Part shown: piece by piece, positions 26,047 to 34,359 of the stretch | Numbering within the stretch: the first letter of the stretch is position 1 | Layout of the letters: each line of letters begins with the position of its first letter | Assembly: GCA_020847045.1 (NCBI GenBank) | Contig: JADLCT010000054.1 | Span: forward strand, 62,001-126,000 | Direction: 5' to 3' | Length of the DNA stretch: 64,000 bases | DNA from: Bryobacterales bacterium | Lineage (GTDB): Bacteria; Acidobacteriota; Terriglobia; Bryobacterales; Bryobacteraceae | Made by a program: the position numbers and the translations under genes | The notes under the pieces: model-generated | The model's database searches: none | What the model was told of the DNA's origin: nothing | Seen by the model: the letters and a program-made list of their open reading frames with translations, nothing else

Positions 26047-26934
26047 TCAGTCCAGCAGCGAGACCTTGAAGCCACTCGGGCTGGCCAGGAACATTACGTC
26101 CGCGGCAACCGCCGAGTTTGTCCCATCCACATGGATGGGTATGAACTCCCACTGCATGGCGGCGGCCGCGCAGGCCTCGCCCAAAGACCGATCGCCAAAC
26201 ATGCGCCGGGTATGAGTGACCCTCCCGTCCGCACCAATCGACAGCCGGAGGACAACGGCCTGATCAGCCTTGCCCTGGCAGCAGTTCGCCGGAATGGCTG
26301 AGGCCGCCGGGCGGCTCACCGACTTGATGTGACGCTTTAGTTGATCCACTTCCACTCGCGTGGTTCCGTCTGGCAAGAGCTGCGGCCCGCGGTCCAGCGG
26401 ACTCGCCGCGGCTCGCGCCATGCGGGAAAAGGCCGTGGCGCGTCCATCGGCGAGCCTGCCGTTGTGGAGAACGATTTCACTGGACGCCAGGGTAAGCGCG
26501 GCCGCAAGCTTGCCGCGCGCTTGGACGAGGAGCTCAGTGCCGGGAGGCGCATTTACGCGCACGAAGAGCGTGCCTTCCCGCCCCATCTCGCTCTCCGGCA
26601 GCCGCATTCGCGCTTCCCCTGGAGTGGAGCTGATCCATTGCTCGGCCGGAACCCGAATGGCTGGTGGTTTGTCTGCGCGCAGCGAGTCGCCCCGCACGGC
26701 CGCAACCAGCGCATTTGAAACCTGCTTTGGCGCCGGGACCACGCCCAGCACCCAGTCCTCGCCGTCTCGCAGCCCTTGCATATTGATAGTCAGACGATGG
26801 TCTTGTAATTCGACAACTTGAGTTGGAATCTTGACGGCGCCGCGAGCCGGAGCTTCTGTTTGTCCATAGACAGACAGCGATGCAGCCGGGATAACCATGG
26901 CGAGATTGGCTAGCTTCAAGAATGTTATGCGCAT
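26047..26934 (-). CDS. Secreted protein with TonB-like C-terminal domain
   Basis: 295 residues. The ATG was chosen because a signal peptide begins there (LKLANLAMVIPAASLSVYGQ). The middle is rich in beta structure (RVNAPPGTELLVQARGK) and has no recognised motif. The last 100 residues resemble a TonB C-terminal domain (LRLSIGADGRVTHTRRMFGDRSL, ACAAAAMQWEFIP). Unlike a true TonB it lacks a membrane anchor and Pro-rich stalk, so it is probably an exported adaptor. It lies 38 bp behind the small Cys-rich gene and may be transcribed with it. Confidence 0.7.
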   Translation of the reverse strand: MRITFLKLANLAMVIPAASLSVYGQTEAPARGAVKIPTQVVELQDHRLTINMQGLRDGEDWVLGVVPAPKQVSNALVAAVRGDSLRADKPPAIRVPAEQWISSTPGEARMRLPESEMGREGTLFVRVNAPPGTELLVQARGKLAAALTLASSEIVLHNGRLADGRATAFSRMARAAASPLDRGPQLLPDGTTRVEVDQLKRHIKSVSRPAASAIPANCCQGKADQAVVLRLSIGADGRVTHTRRMFGDRSLGEACAAAAMQWEFIPIHVDGTNSAVAADVMFLASPSGFKVSLLD

Positions 26935-26972
26935 AAGGCTGTCTGGCTCAATTACATATTGGAGCAGGATTG

Positions 26973-27209
26973 TCAGGAATTGGTCCAGAAACTCCCGCCA
27001 TCCTCGTATGTGCATTCCCAATATAGGCAGGCCCAGCTTGGTGCGCCGTCACAGGTTACCGGGACGAAAGTGTAATCGCAATCTTCCGTGTCGCAGCAGC
27101 CTGAGGCGTAACTGGAACATCCAGCGCTGGCCGGGCTGTGCGTGCCGTGCGCGAGCAAGCGCGTGAGGAGAGCGAAGAGTATGTTTCGCACGGAACGATT
27201 ATGCTCCAT
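26973..27209 (-). CDS. Small cysteine-rich exported-looking protein, 78 residues
   Basis: A frame of 78 codons upstream of the TonB-domain gene on the same strand. The N-terminus is basic then hydrophobic (VRNILFALLTRLLA), followed by a Cys-rich body with seven cysteines (SSYASGCCDTEDC, PVTCDG, WACLYWEC). The layout suggests an exported disulfide-rich peptide or a metal-binding peptide. No ribosome-binding site is obvious. The upstream DNA is unusually AT-rich, with a promoter-like sequence. No family is recognised; the reading frame could be accidental, though the Cys-rich composition is unlike shadow frames of the neighbours. Confidence 0.5.
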   Translation of the reverse strand: MEHNRSVRNILFALLTRLLAHGTHSPASAGCSSYASGCCDTEDCDYTFVPVTCDGAPSWACLYWECTYEDGGSFWTNS

Positions 27210-27238
27210 GCCGAAACATAGTCAATACGAATTACCGT

Positions 27239-27268
27239 ATAGTAGGATGTTGATTTCAATAAATACAA
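27239..27268 (-). promoter_or_regulatory. Candidate promoter of Cys-rich/TonB-domain unit
   Basis: On the minus strand TTGTAT (27263-27268), an 18-bp spacer, then TACTAT (27239-27244), in a strikingly AT-rich patch (about 27210-27270) of an otherwise GC-rich chromosome. The rest of the 255-bp gap up to 27464 shows no gene. Confidence 0.4.
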
Positions 27269-27464
27269 TAGGCTGCGGAACAGATCTCGGGACGGTGGTG
27301 TGGTTCGCGGGCGGAACGGCGCCTGCACCGTTTTCAGCGGCCGCAACCCATCGATGAAGGACATCGTGTTGCCCGGCCGTGCGAGGCGCCGGGGCGGCCT
27401 TCAACGCGCCCGCTGGAGCTGGCGCGCGACGGTACGCATCGTGGGTTCGCCAATGGAGGCGCGG

Positions 27465-28067
27465 TCAGATCACGACGCCGACCGACCACAGGATGTAGCC
27501 CGCGGCCTGGCGCGCGTAGAGCCGCCACCGCCGCCAGCCTTCCTGAACCGTTTCGGGACGGGGCGATCCATACACCTTTAGGCCGCGGCTTTCCAGCAGG
27601 CGTTTCGCGCGGAAGATGTGGTAGCCGTCGCTGACCACGATGCAGGAGCGGAGCCCCATGCGGCGCAGGAGCTCGCCCACGGCCAGCGCGGAGTGCGCCG
27701 TGGATTCGCCTTCCGGTTCGACGATGACCGCCTCGGGCGGCACGCCCTTTTGCGTCAGGTAGGCCCGCCCGACCTCACCTTCTGTGAACACGGGGTCTCC
27801 GCCGGCGCCGCCCGTGGTAAGGATGCGCGGGGCGAGATTCTGCCGCCACAGACCAAGCGCGTGGTCCAGGCGGGCGCGGAGCACCGGTGAAGGCCGTCCG
27901 CTGTACTCGGCGGCGCCCATCACCACAATCACGTCGGCCGGGCGGGCTTCATCAACGCTGGACTGGCGTGCGATGGCTGTGGTGACGTGCAGGAATCCGG
28001 CCGCGAGCACGGCCAGAAGCACCGCTCCGGCAACCGGAAGCACAGGATGGATTCGGGGGAATCGCAA
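27465..28067 (-). CDS. YdcF/ElyC-family (DUF218) membrane-anchored protein
   Basis: 200 residues. One N-terminal helix (about 9-27, LPVAGAVLLAVLAAGFLHV), then the DUF218 fold: ADVIVVMGAAEYSGRPSPVLRARLDHAL, LTTGGAGGDPVFTEGEVGR, EPEGESTAHSALAV and IVVSDGYHIFRAKRLLES. Relatives (SanA, ElyC, YdcF) affect envelope polysaccharide or vancomycin resistance. It is divergent from the methyltransferase gene by only 2 bp. Confidence 0.86.
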   Translation of the reverse strand: MRFPRIHPVLPVAGAVLLAVLAAGFLHVTTAIARQSSVDEARPADVIVVMGAAEYSGRPSPVLRARLDHALGLWRQNLAPRILTTGGAGGDPVFTEGEVGRAYLTQKGVPPEAVIVEPEGESTAHSALAVGELLRRMGLRSCIVVSDGYHIFRAKRLLESRGLKVYGSPRPETVQEGWRRWRLYARQAAGYILWSVGVVI

Positions 28068-28069
28068 GC

Positions 28070-28930
28070 GTGTCAGCCTTCTGCGTTAGAATTCAGCATA
28101 CGACGCCCCGCATAACGAGTTCCCGTCTGATTACGAGCGCCAAGAATCCGCTGCTACGGGAGGTTCGGCGCGCCTTGTCGCGCGGCGAGCTGACCGGCGA
28201 CGGCTGCTGCGTGGCGGAGACCTTTCATTTGCTGGAGGAAGCCATCCGTTCGGGACGGCCGGTGCGGGCGATTTTGGCCGCCGAAAGCGTCAGCGCGGCC
28301 GTGGAGCCGCACGTGAAGGGGTTGCGCGGAACGGCCGTGCACGTGGTTCCCGACGAGTTATTTCAGGCCGTGGTGACCACCGAAACGGCCCAGGGCGTCA
28401 TCGCCCTGGTGGAGCCGCCCTCATGGACCGTGGAGCAGTTGTTCCGTGGCCGCTCCCTAGTGGTGGTTTTGGATGGAGTGCAGGATCCGGGCAACGCGGG
28501 CACGGTGATTCGCACGGCGGAGGCGTTCGGCGCCACGGGAGTGATGTTCCTGAAGGGGTCGGTGAGTCCGTTCAACGCCAAGACGCTGCGAGCCTCTGCC
28601 GGGTCCCTGTTCCGGCTCCCGTTTCTGGCCTCGCTCGACGCCGACGTGGCGCGCGCCGCCCTGCGGCAGAGACGCGTGGAGGTGTTCGCGGCGGAACCGA
28701 GAGGGGCGATGCCTCTGCAGCAGGCCGACTTCACGCGCAAAGCGGCGCTGCTGGTGGGCAGCGAGGCGCATGGCGTCAGCGCGGCCATGCGGGGGTGCGC
28801 GGCCGATGTTCGCATTCCCACCGTGGGCGTCGAGTCATTGAACGCCGCCGTTGCCGCCAGTGTCATCCTGTATGAAGCGGCGCGGCAGCGGATGCTGGCC
28901 GCCAGGGAACGCACGCGTGAGCCTATTTGA
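28070..28930 (+). CDS. SpoU/TrmH-family RNA 2'-O-methyltransferase
   Basis: 286 residues from GTG. The N-terminal substrate-binding domain (LITSAKNPLLREVRRAL) is followed by the SPOUT knot: VVLDGVQDPGNAGTVIRTAE, ALLVGSEAHGVSAAM and IPTVGVESLNAAVAASVILYE. It methylates a ribose in rRNA or tRNA; the exact nucleotide is unknown. Its start is two bases from that of the divergent gene and a TAGAAT promoter-like box lies inside the first codons, so the true start may be further in, though no good in-frame start is seen. Its last 14 bases overlap rarA. Confidence 0.88.
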   Translation: MSAFCVRIQHTTPRITSSRLITSAKNPLLREVRRALSRGELTGDGCCVAETFHLLEEAIRSGRPVRAILAAESVSAAVEPHVKGLRGTAVHVVPDELFQAVVTTETAQGVIALVEPPSWTVEQLFRGRSLVVVLDGVQDPGNAGTVIRTAEAFGATGVMFLKGSVSPFNAKTLRASAGSLFRLPFLASLDADVARAALRQRRVEVFAAEPRGAMPLQQADFTRKAALLVGSEAHGVSAAMRGCAADVRIPTVGVESLNAAVAASVILYEAARQRMLAARERTREPI

Positions 28931-30269
28931 CCAGGCGCCGGACAACAGGGCCGGACCGCCGCGTCCGCTGGCCGAGCGCATGCGTCCGGAGACGCTGGCC
29001 GACTACCTGGGCCAGGAACACATTCTGGGTGAGGGGAAACCGCTGCGGCGGCAGTTGGAGCGCGGTGACCTGACCTCGATCATTCTGTGGGGACCGCCCG
29101 GCGTGGGCAAAACAACCCTGGCGCGCATCCTGTCGCGGCAGTCCGAGGCGGATTTCGTGCCGTTTTCGGCGGTGATGAGCGGCATCAAAGAAGTACGCGC
29201 CGTGATGGAAGAGGCCGGGCGGGCGCGCAGCCTGGGACGGCGCACGTTGATCTTCGTCGATGAGATCCACCGGTTCAACAAGGCGCAGCAGGATGCCTTT
29301 CTTCCGTACGTCGAGCGCGGCGACGTCATTCTGATCGGCGCGACGACGGAAAACCCCAGCTTCGAGGTGATCTCGGCCCTGCTGTCGCGGACACGCGTCT
29401 ACGCGCTGCGTCCGTTGAGTGCTGGAGAGACAGCCGTGCTGCTGCGGCGCGCCGTGACCGACCGCGAGCGCGGACTGGGCGAGTTGGAGCTCAGCATCGG
29501 CGATGAGTTGCTGGCGATGATCGCCGCACAGGCCAACGGAGACGCCAGAAGCGCCTTGAACCTATTGGAGATCGTGGCGGCGGGAACACCCACCGGCGTG
29601 GTGACGCGCCAGACCGTCGAAGATGCGATGCAGCGGAAAATGCTGCTCTACGACAAGTCGGGCGAGGAGCATTTCAACATCATCTCGGCCCTCCACAAAT
29701 CCGTGCGGAGTTCGGACCCCGATGCGGCGCTCTACTGGCTGGCGAGGATGCTGGAGGCGGGCGAGGACCGGTTGTATATTGCCCGGCGGCTGGTGCGGAT
29801 GGCGATTGAGGACATCGGCCTGGCCGACCCTCGGGCGCTGGAGCAGGCGATGGCCGCCAAGGAATGTTTCCACTTCCTGGGCGAGCCGGAAGGGGACCTG
29901 GCGCTGGCCCAGGTGGTGATCTACCTGGCCGTGGCGCCGAAGTCGGACGCCGGCTACCGTGCGCTGGGCGCGGCGCGCGAGGCTGTGCGGTCGCTACCCG
30001 CCGAACCGGTGCCGTTGCACCTTAGGAACGCGCCTACGCGGGCGATGAAGGAGTGGGGCTACGGCGAAGGTTACCAACATGCCCATCAGTTTGCCGATGC
30101 CCTCGTGAGTATGCAATGCCTCCCCCCCTCTCTTGCGGGGACGCGCTTCTACAACCCGGTACAGAGGGGGCTGGAAATCAAGATTGCAGAGCGTTTGGAG
30201 CAGTTGCGCGCCAAACGCTCTCAGGTACAAGACAAAAACTCAGGGGAAGACCCTACTTCCGGGCCGTGA
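28917..30269 (+). CDS. rarA: Replication-associated recombination protein A
   Basis: 450 residues. AAA+ clamp-loader-like ATPase acting at stalled forks. Walker A GPPGVGKTTLARIL, Walker B FVDEIHRFNKAQQDA, sensor ATTENPSFEVISALLSR and the C-terminal MgsA tetramerisation region (SGEEHFNIISALHKSVRSSDPDAALYWLARML) are all visible. The GTG start has AGGGAA a few bases upstream; the longer frame lies in the methyltransferase gene. Its end overlaps RidA by 17 bp. Confidence 0.95.
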   Translation: MSLFDQAPDNRAGPPRPLAERMRPETLADYLGQEHILGEGKPLRRQLERGDLTSIILWGPPGVGKTTLARILSRQSEADFVPFSAVMSGIKEVRAVMEEAGRARSLGRRTLIFVDEIHRFNKAQQDAFLPYVERGDVILIGATTENPSFEVISALLSRTRVYALRPLSAGETAVLLRRAVTDRERGLGELELSIGDELLAMIAAQANGDARSALNLLEIVAAGTPTGVVTRQTVEDAMQRKMLLYDKSGEEHFNIISALHKSVRSSDPDAALYWLARMLEAGEDRLYIARRLVRMAIEDIGLADPRALEQAMAAKECFHFLGEPEGDLALAQVVIYLAVAPKSDAGYRALGAAREAVRSLPAEPVPLHLRNAPTRAMKEWGYGEGYQHAHQFADALVSMQCLPPSLAGTRFYNPVQRGLEIKIAERLEQLRAKRSQVQDKNSGEDPTSGP

Positions 30270-30687
30270 CCGTGATCTCGATACGGGCCGTCCCCACGAG
30301 CTTGGCGACGCCCACGGTGGTGCGCGCCGGGCGCGGTTCGGGGAAGAACGTGGTATACACCGAGTTCATCCGAGGAAAGAGTTCCATGTCAGTGAGATAG
30401 ACCTGAACGGCGACCGCGTCCTGAAAGCCCATGCCGGCTTCTTTCAGAATGATGCCGATGTTCTGCAGGCAGGTCTTCACCTCGTCCTCGAAAGCGGCCG
30501 GATACTGGCCGGTCTTCAGGTCGCGGCCCACCTGGCCGGAGACGTGGAGGGTGCCACCGGAGAGAATGCCCGGCGTGAACGGGCCACCTTTGGCAAACTC
30601 TTTAGGATGAATGGCTTTCTTTTCTGCCCGAAGCGAGGGGAGGCAGACGGAGGTCACCAGGAGAGCTGTGAGAATCGCGTTTCGCAT
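30253..30687 (-). CDS. Exported RidA (YjgF)-family protein
   Basis: 144 residues. RidA proteins hydrolyse reactive enamines/imines. The core is intact: FTPGILSGGTLHVSGQVG, AVQVYLTDMELFPRMNSVY and PARTTVGVAKLVGTARIEI, including the conserved Arg in PARTTV. Unlike cytosolic RidA it has an N-terminal signal peptide (NAILTALLVTSVCLPSLRA), so it should act in the periplasm. It is convergent with rarA. Confidence 0.88.
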   Translation of the reverse strand: MRNAILTALLVTSVCLPSLRAEKKAIHPKEFAKGGPFTPGILSGGTLHVSGQVGRDLKTGQYPAAFEDEVKTCLQNIGIILKEAGMGFQDAVAVQVYLTDMELFPRMNSVYTTFFPEPRPARTTVGVAKLVGTARIEITVTARK

Positions 30688-30903
30688 ATCAGGTATCTTA
30701 CCGCGCCGATAGTACTTTGGGTGGTACTTTGGTCCCCTCTGCCCGCCGTTTGGTACTACCGTGAAATCCACTCTTCTTACCATTGTTTGCTCCCGAGGCG
30801 GATCGCAAAATGGCAATGTCATAGGCGGAGAGCGCACGGCGGAAAGCGATCCCGTCCAGATTCAGCTTGACGTAGTTCCTAGGCAGCAATATGGGAGGAG
30901 CCA

Positions 30904-31254
30904 TTGCAGTTTACAACGACATCCAGTGACCGGCGGGTTTCCAGCCGGTTTCCTATTGAGCGCGAGGTCCGGTATCGCGTCTTGAACAAGAAGGGCAGCC
31001 AGGAGCAGGGTGGTGGGCGAACGCTGAACATTTCGAGTTCTGGAATTCTGTTCACGACCGAGCATGTGCTGCTGCCTGGGCGCACGATTGAGCTGTCGGT
31101 GAGCTGGCCGGCGCAGTTGAACGACGCCTGCCCGCTGAAGCTGGTGGCGCGAGGCAGGATTGTCCGCTTCGAATCGGGCCGCGCGGCGATTGAGATCAAT
31201 CACTACGAGTTCCGGACGCAGGGGCAAAAGCCTCTCATGGCCAGCCAAAACTAA
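30904..31254 (+). CDS. PilZ-domain cyclic-di-GMP receptor
   Basis: 116 residues from TTG with GGGAGGAG just upstream. The PilZ c-di-GMP motifs are present: DRRVSSRFPIERE (RxxxR type) and TLNISSSGILFTT (D/NxSxxG). PilZ-only proteins carry the c-di-GMP signal to motility or export machinery. A terminator hairpin follows 43 bp after the stop. The 216-bp gap upstream (30688-30903) holds two copies of GTACTTTGG but no gene. Confidence 0.85.
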   Translation: MQFTTTSSDRRVSSRFPIEREVRYRVLNKKGSQEQGGGRTLNISSSGILFTTEHVLLPGRTIELSVSWPAQLNDACPLKLVARGRIVRFESGRAAIEINHYEFRTQGQKPLMASQN

Positions 31255-31297
31255 GCCAACCGGTCCTTCTCCACAAACTGTGTGACTTGCTGCGATG

Positions 31298-31325
31298 GGC
31301 CTCCCCGCAACGGGGGGCCTTGTTG
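31298..31325 (+). terminator. Rho-independent terminator after PilZ gene
   Basis: GGCCTCCCCG (31298-31307), a CAA loop and CGGGGGGCC (31311-31319) form a strong stem followed by TTGTTG. Confidence 0.6.
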
Positions 31326-31350
31326 CGTGTGGAGACTGCCCGGTGCGGGG

Positions 31351-31905
31351 CTACTGGATTTGAAACGTGAGCACCGTCTCCGGAGCCACCCTGATCTCGG
31401 GTCCACTGGTGAGCGCCGAAGCTGCCGCGCCAGCGCCAGCACCCGCACCGGCTCCGACGGCGGCGCCACGCGCTCCGCCGATGGCCGCTCCAAGTCCCGC
31501 GCCGGCCGCCGCTCCCAACCCGGTCCGCCAACCGGTGCCTTTGCCTTTCCCTTTCCCCTTCAGCTCGGCGCGCGAGGAGTTCACGGGCGTCATCTCCTCG
31601 CCTACTCGTATCTCGGCCAGGATCAGTTGCAACTCGTTGCTGCCCGTGAGCTTGCCCGCCTTTTTCATCTCGGCGATGCGCAGGATGCAATCGGCGCCTT
31701 TGCCGGCAATCACCTTGCCGTCCACCTTGATGGGGGCTTCGAGCGTGCAGGGGTAGTTCTGTCCCACGGCGCTATCCTTCGAATGGATGGCGTCAAGCGT
31801 CCTGACCGATACCTGTGCGCCTTTCGGGACCGGGACCTCAGCGCGTACGGCGGCCAGTGAACCCAGCAGCAGCATCGGAACAACCAAGCGGAACGGGTGA
31901 AACAC
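31351..31905 (-). CDS. Secreted glycine-zipper protein
   Basis: 184 residues. The GTG start has AGGAGG five bases upstream and begins a signal peptide (RLVVPMLLLGSLAAVRA). The middle has a beta-rich region (VSVRTLDAIHSKDSAVGQ and AGKGADCILRIAEMKKAG). A stretch GKGKGKGTG leads into a Gly/Ala zipper (AGLGAAIGGARGAAVGAG, then AGAGAGAGAAAS), the kind that inserts into membranes. Function unknown. The repetitive zipper codons give the DNA a repeat-like look. Confidence 0.8.
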   Translation of the reverse strand: MFHPFRLVVPMLLLGSLAAVRAEVPVPKGAQVSVRTLDAIHSKDSAVGQNYPCTLEAPIKVDGKVIAGKGADCILRIAEMKKAGKLTGSNELQLILAEIRVGEEMTPVNSSRAELKGKGKGKGTGWRTGLGAAAGAGLGAAIGGARGAAVGAGAGAGAGAAASALTSGPEIRVAPETVLTFQIQ

Positions 31906-32076
31906 GAACACCTCCTGGGGTTGGGGAGCGGCGGCGCCCATGCTCTTGCGAACAGCCCTCCCTATCAGAATAGGCGGGCGGCCGGCGCAAGTAAATACAC
32001 CAGCCGGGAGGGCGGGAGGGAGCAGGCCCTATAATCAAGCTGCTGGGGCCTTTCGCGGCGCCTGCCGAACGGTGCT

Positions 32077-34182
32077 ATGAAGAAGCGCTTCCTGTATGGC
32101 ACGGCCGGATTCCTCCTCGCCATTCTGGTGGCGCTGGTGGTGTGGCAAGGTTCGTTCGACTTCGGCAATTATGGTCCGGCGACCAGCGAGCAAACCTACC
32201 TGCTCTGGTCCGTTTCGACGTTGATCTTCATTCTGATGGTGACGCTCGGCTTCATGCTGGTGCGGACGGGCGTGAAGTTGTATGTGGAGCGGCGGGCCGG
32301 GCGCGAGGGGTCGCGCATCCGGACCAAGCTGGTGGTGGGCGCGCTGGCCCTGAGCATCATGCCGGTGTTCTTCCTTGTGGTGTTCTCCATCTATGTGTTG
32401 AACCGGAACCTGGATAAGTGGTTCAGCCGACCGGCCACGACGATTCTCAGCAACCTGGTGGAGGTGTCGAACTCGTTCGACAGTGAGACACGCCGGCGCA
32501 GCGAGTCGCAGGCGCGCTGGCTGGCGGGCATGCCGGAGATGCGTGAGTATCAGCGGACCGGAAGGCGGCCGGCCGTTTTTTCGGTGGCGTTTTGCCGCGC
32601 CAACGGCATTGACGAGGCGTTTCTGCGGGTGGACGGTGGCGGGCAGTTGGCAGTCTGTTCGTCCCAGACGGCGCGCAGGCAGGGAGAGCGGCTGCACACG
32701 GTGGCGGTGGCGTTGTCCGGCGGTGGAGGCGGCGTGGTGGTGAGGGCGCGGACCCCGGTGGACCTGGCCTTCACGCAAAGCATCATTGAACGGGAAAACC
32801 GCGAGTTCGACAAGCTGCTGACGGCGCGCAAGGAGATCCGCTGGAGCTACATTTTGCTGCTGGTCCTGATCAGCCTGTTCATCCTGTTCGTGGCGACCTG
32901 GATCGCCCTGTTCCTGTCCAAGCAGATCAGCGGACCGATTCAAGCGCTGCTGACGGCGGCGGGTGAGTTGCGGAAGGGGAACCTGGGATACCGGATCTCC
33001 GCGCAGGGCCAGGACGAGTTGGGGACGCTGATTCGCGGCTTCAACGACATGGCGCGAGAGTTGGAGACAAATAAGGCAGAGATCGAGCGCCGCCGCCAGT
33101 TCATCGAAGCGATTTTGGAGAGCATTCCCACCGGCGTGATTTCGCTTTCGGCCGAGCGCCGCATCCGGCGCGTGAATTCGGCGCTGGGGACGATTCTGGG
33201 CGCCGAACGCGTAGCCGGTGCGGCGGTCTTGGAGGACCTGTTTCCGCTTCCCGAGGCGCGGGAGATCCACTACCTCGCCAACCGCGCATGGCGCACAGGC
33301 CAAGCCGCGGCGCAAATGGACCTGGAGCGGCCAGGGGCGGCGACGTTGCATCTGGGCATTACGGTGGCCGTCATCGAATCGAGGCAGTCGCCGGGTTTCG
33401 TGATTGTCGTCGAGGACACAAGCGAACTTCTGCGGGCGCAAAAGGCCGCGGCCTGGCATGAGGTGGCGCGCCGGATTGCGCATGAGATGAAAAATCCGTT
33501 GACGCCCATTGCGCTATGCGCCGAAAGGATCGGGCGGCAGTTGGACCGTGTGGGCAAGGATCCGGAGCGGCTGACGCCCGAGGTGATACGGGTTCTGCAT
33601 GAGTGTTCGCTGACGATTTCGGGTGAGGTGCAGTCGGTGAAGACGCTGGTGAACGAGTTCAGCCAGTTTGCACGGTTCCCGGCGGCGCAACTGGCACCGG
33701 CCGATTTGAACGAGGTTGTCGAAGGGGCGCTCCACGTCTTCTCGGAACGGCTGGAGGGCGTCGTCGTAACCAAAGAGTTGGCGGACGGTCTGCCGCGGCT
33801 GATGTTGGACCGGGAACAGTTCAAACGCGTGGTTGTGAACCTGATCGACAATGCCGCCGAGGCGATGCGGGATGCCGAGGTGCGCCACCTGACGGTGATG
33901 ACGCGTATGGCTGGCCAGGACACCGTGGAACTGGTTGTAGCCGACACCGGGCACGGGATTTCAGCCAGTGACCGCGAACGCCTGTTCCTCCCCTACTTCT
34001 CCACAAAAAATCGCGGGACGGGGCTTGGGCTGGCGATTGTGCACCATATTCTGGACGATCACGGGGCGCAGATTCGCGTCGTCGACAATGTGCCGGCCGG
34101 TGCCCGGTTCATGGTGGAAATTCCGGCGGCCCCGCCGGAAGGCGACGCAACCGATGCGCGGTTGGCGCCCACGAACGCCTGA
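32077..34182 (+). CDS. NtrY-like sensor histidine kinase
   Basis: 701 residues. Two N-terminal helices, a third near 90-110 and a fourth near 265-290 enclose a periplasmic sensor segment. Then HAMP (PIQALLTAAGELRKGNLGYR), PAS (IEAILESIPTGVISL), HisKA with His469 in RRIAHEMKNPLTPIAL and HATPase (NLIDNAAEAM, ADTGHGIS, GTGLGLAIV). The whole resembles NtrY of nitrogen/redox control. No NtrX regulator follows; instead a tRNA gene lies downstream. Confidence 0.92.
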   Translation: MKKRFLYGTAGFLLAILVALVVWQGSFDFGNYGPATSEQTYLLWSVSTLIFILMVTLGFMLVRTGVKLYVERRAGREGSRIRTKLVVGALALSIMPVFFLVVFSIYVLNRNLDKWFSRPATTILSNLVEVSNSFDSETRRRSESQARWLAGMPEMREYQRTGRRPAVFSVAFCRANGIDEAFLRVDGGGQLAVCSSQTARRQGERLHTVAVALSGGGGGVVVRARTPVDLAFTQSIIERENREFDKLLTARKEIRWSYILLLVLISLFILFVATWIALFLSKQISGPIQALLTAAGELRKGNLGYRISAQGQDELGTLIRGFNDMARELETNKAEIERRRQFIEAILESIPTGVISLSAERRIRRVNSALGTILGAERVAGAAVLEDLFPLPEAREIHYLANRAWRTGQAAAQMDLERPGAATLHLGITVAVIESRQSPGFVIVVEDTSELLRAQKAAAWHEVARRIAHEMKNPLTPIALCAERIGRQLDRVGKDPERLTPEVIRVLHECSLTISGEVQSVKTLVNEFSQFARFPAAQLAPADLNEVVEGALHVFSERLEGVVVTKELADGLPRLMLDREQFKRVVVNLIDNAAEAMRDAEVRHLTVMTRMAGQDTVELVVADTGHGISASDRERLFLPYFSTKNRGTGLGLAIVHHILDDHGAQIRVVDNVPAGARFMVEIPAAPPEGDATDARLAPTNA

Positions 34183-34212
34183 AGCGGAATCGCCGCGAAG
34201 TGCTCCGGAAAG

Positions 34213-34242
34213 TTGACCCGGATGGAAGCGGCTTGCTACCAT
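34213..34242 (+). promoter_or_regulatory. Promoter of the initiator tRNA
   Basis: TTGACC (34213-34218), 18-bp spacer and TACCAT (34237-34242). The predicted start lies at or next to the mature tRNA 5' end (34248). Confidence 0.5.
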
Positions 34243-34247
34243 ACTGT

Positions 34248-34324
<77 letters not shown>

Positions 34325-34359
34325 ACCTCCTCCGCGCCCCTCACACGACAATCTCCCCG

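Noticed and set aside
27290-27464. Gene remnant between the AT-rich patch and the YdcF gene
   Set aside because: Short frames on both strands show no protein-like pattern; treated as non-coding.
30690-30780. Two GTACTTTGG copies as regulatory iterons
   Set aside because: Only two short copies without partner symmetry; too weak to call.
31400-31560. CRISPR-like or satellite repeats
   Set aside because: The repetitive pattern is codon repetition in a Gly/Ala zipper; there are no equal repeats with unique spacers.
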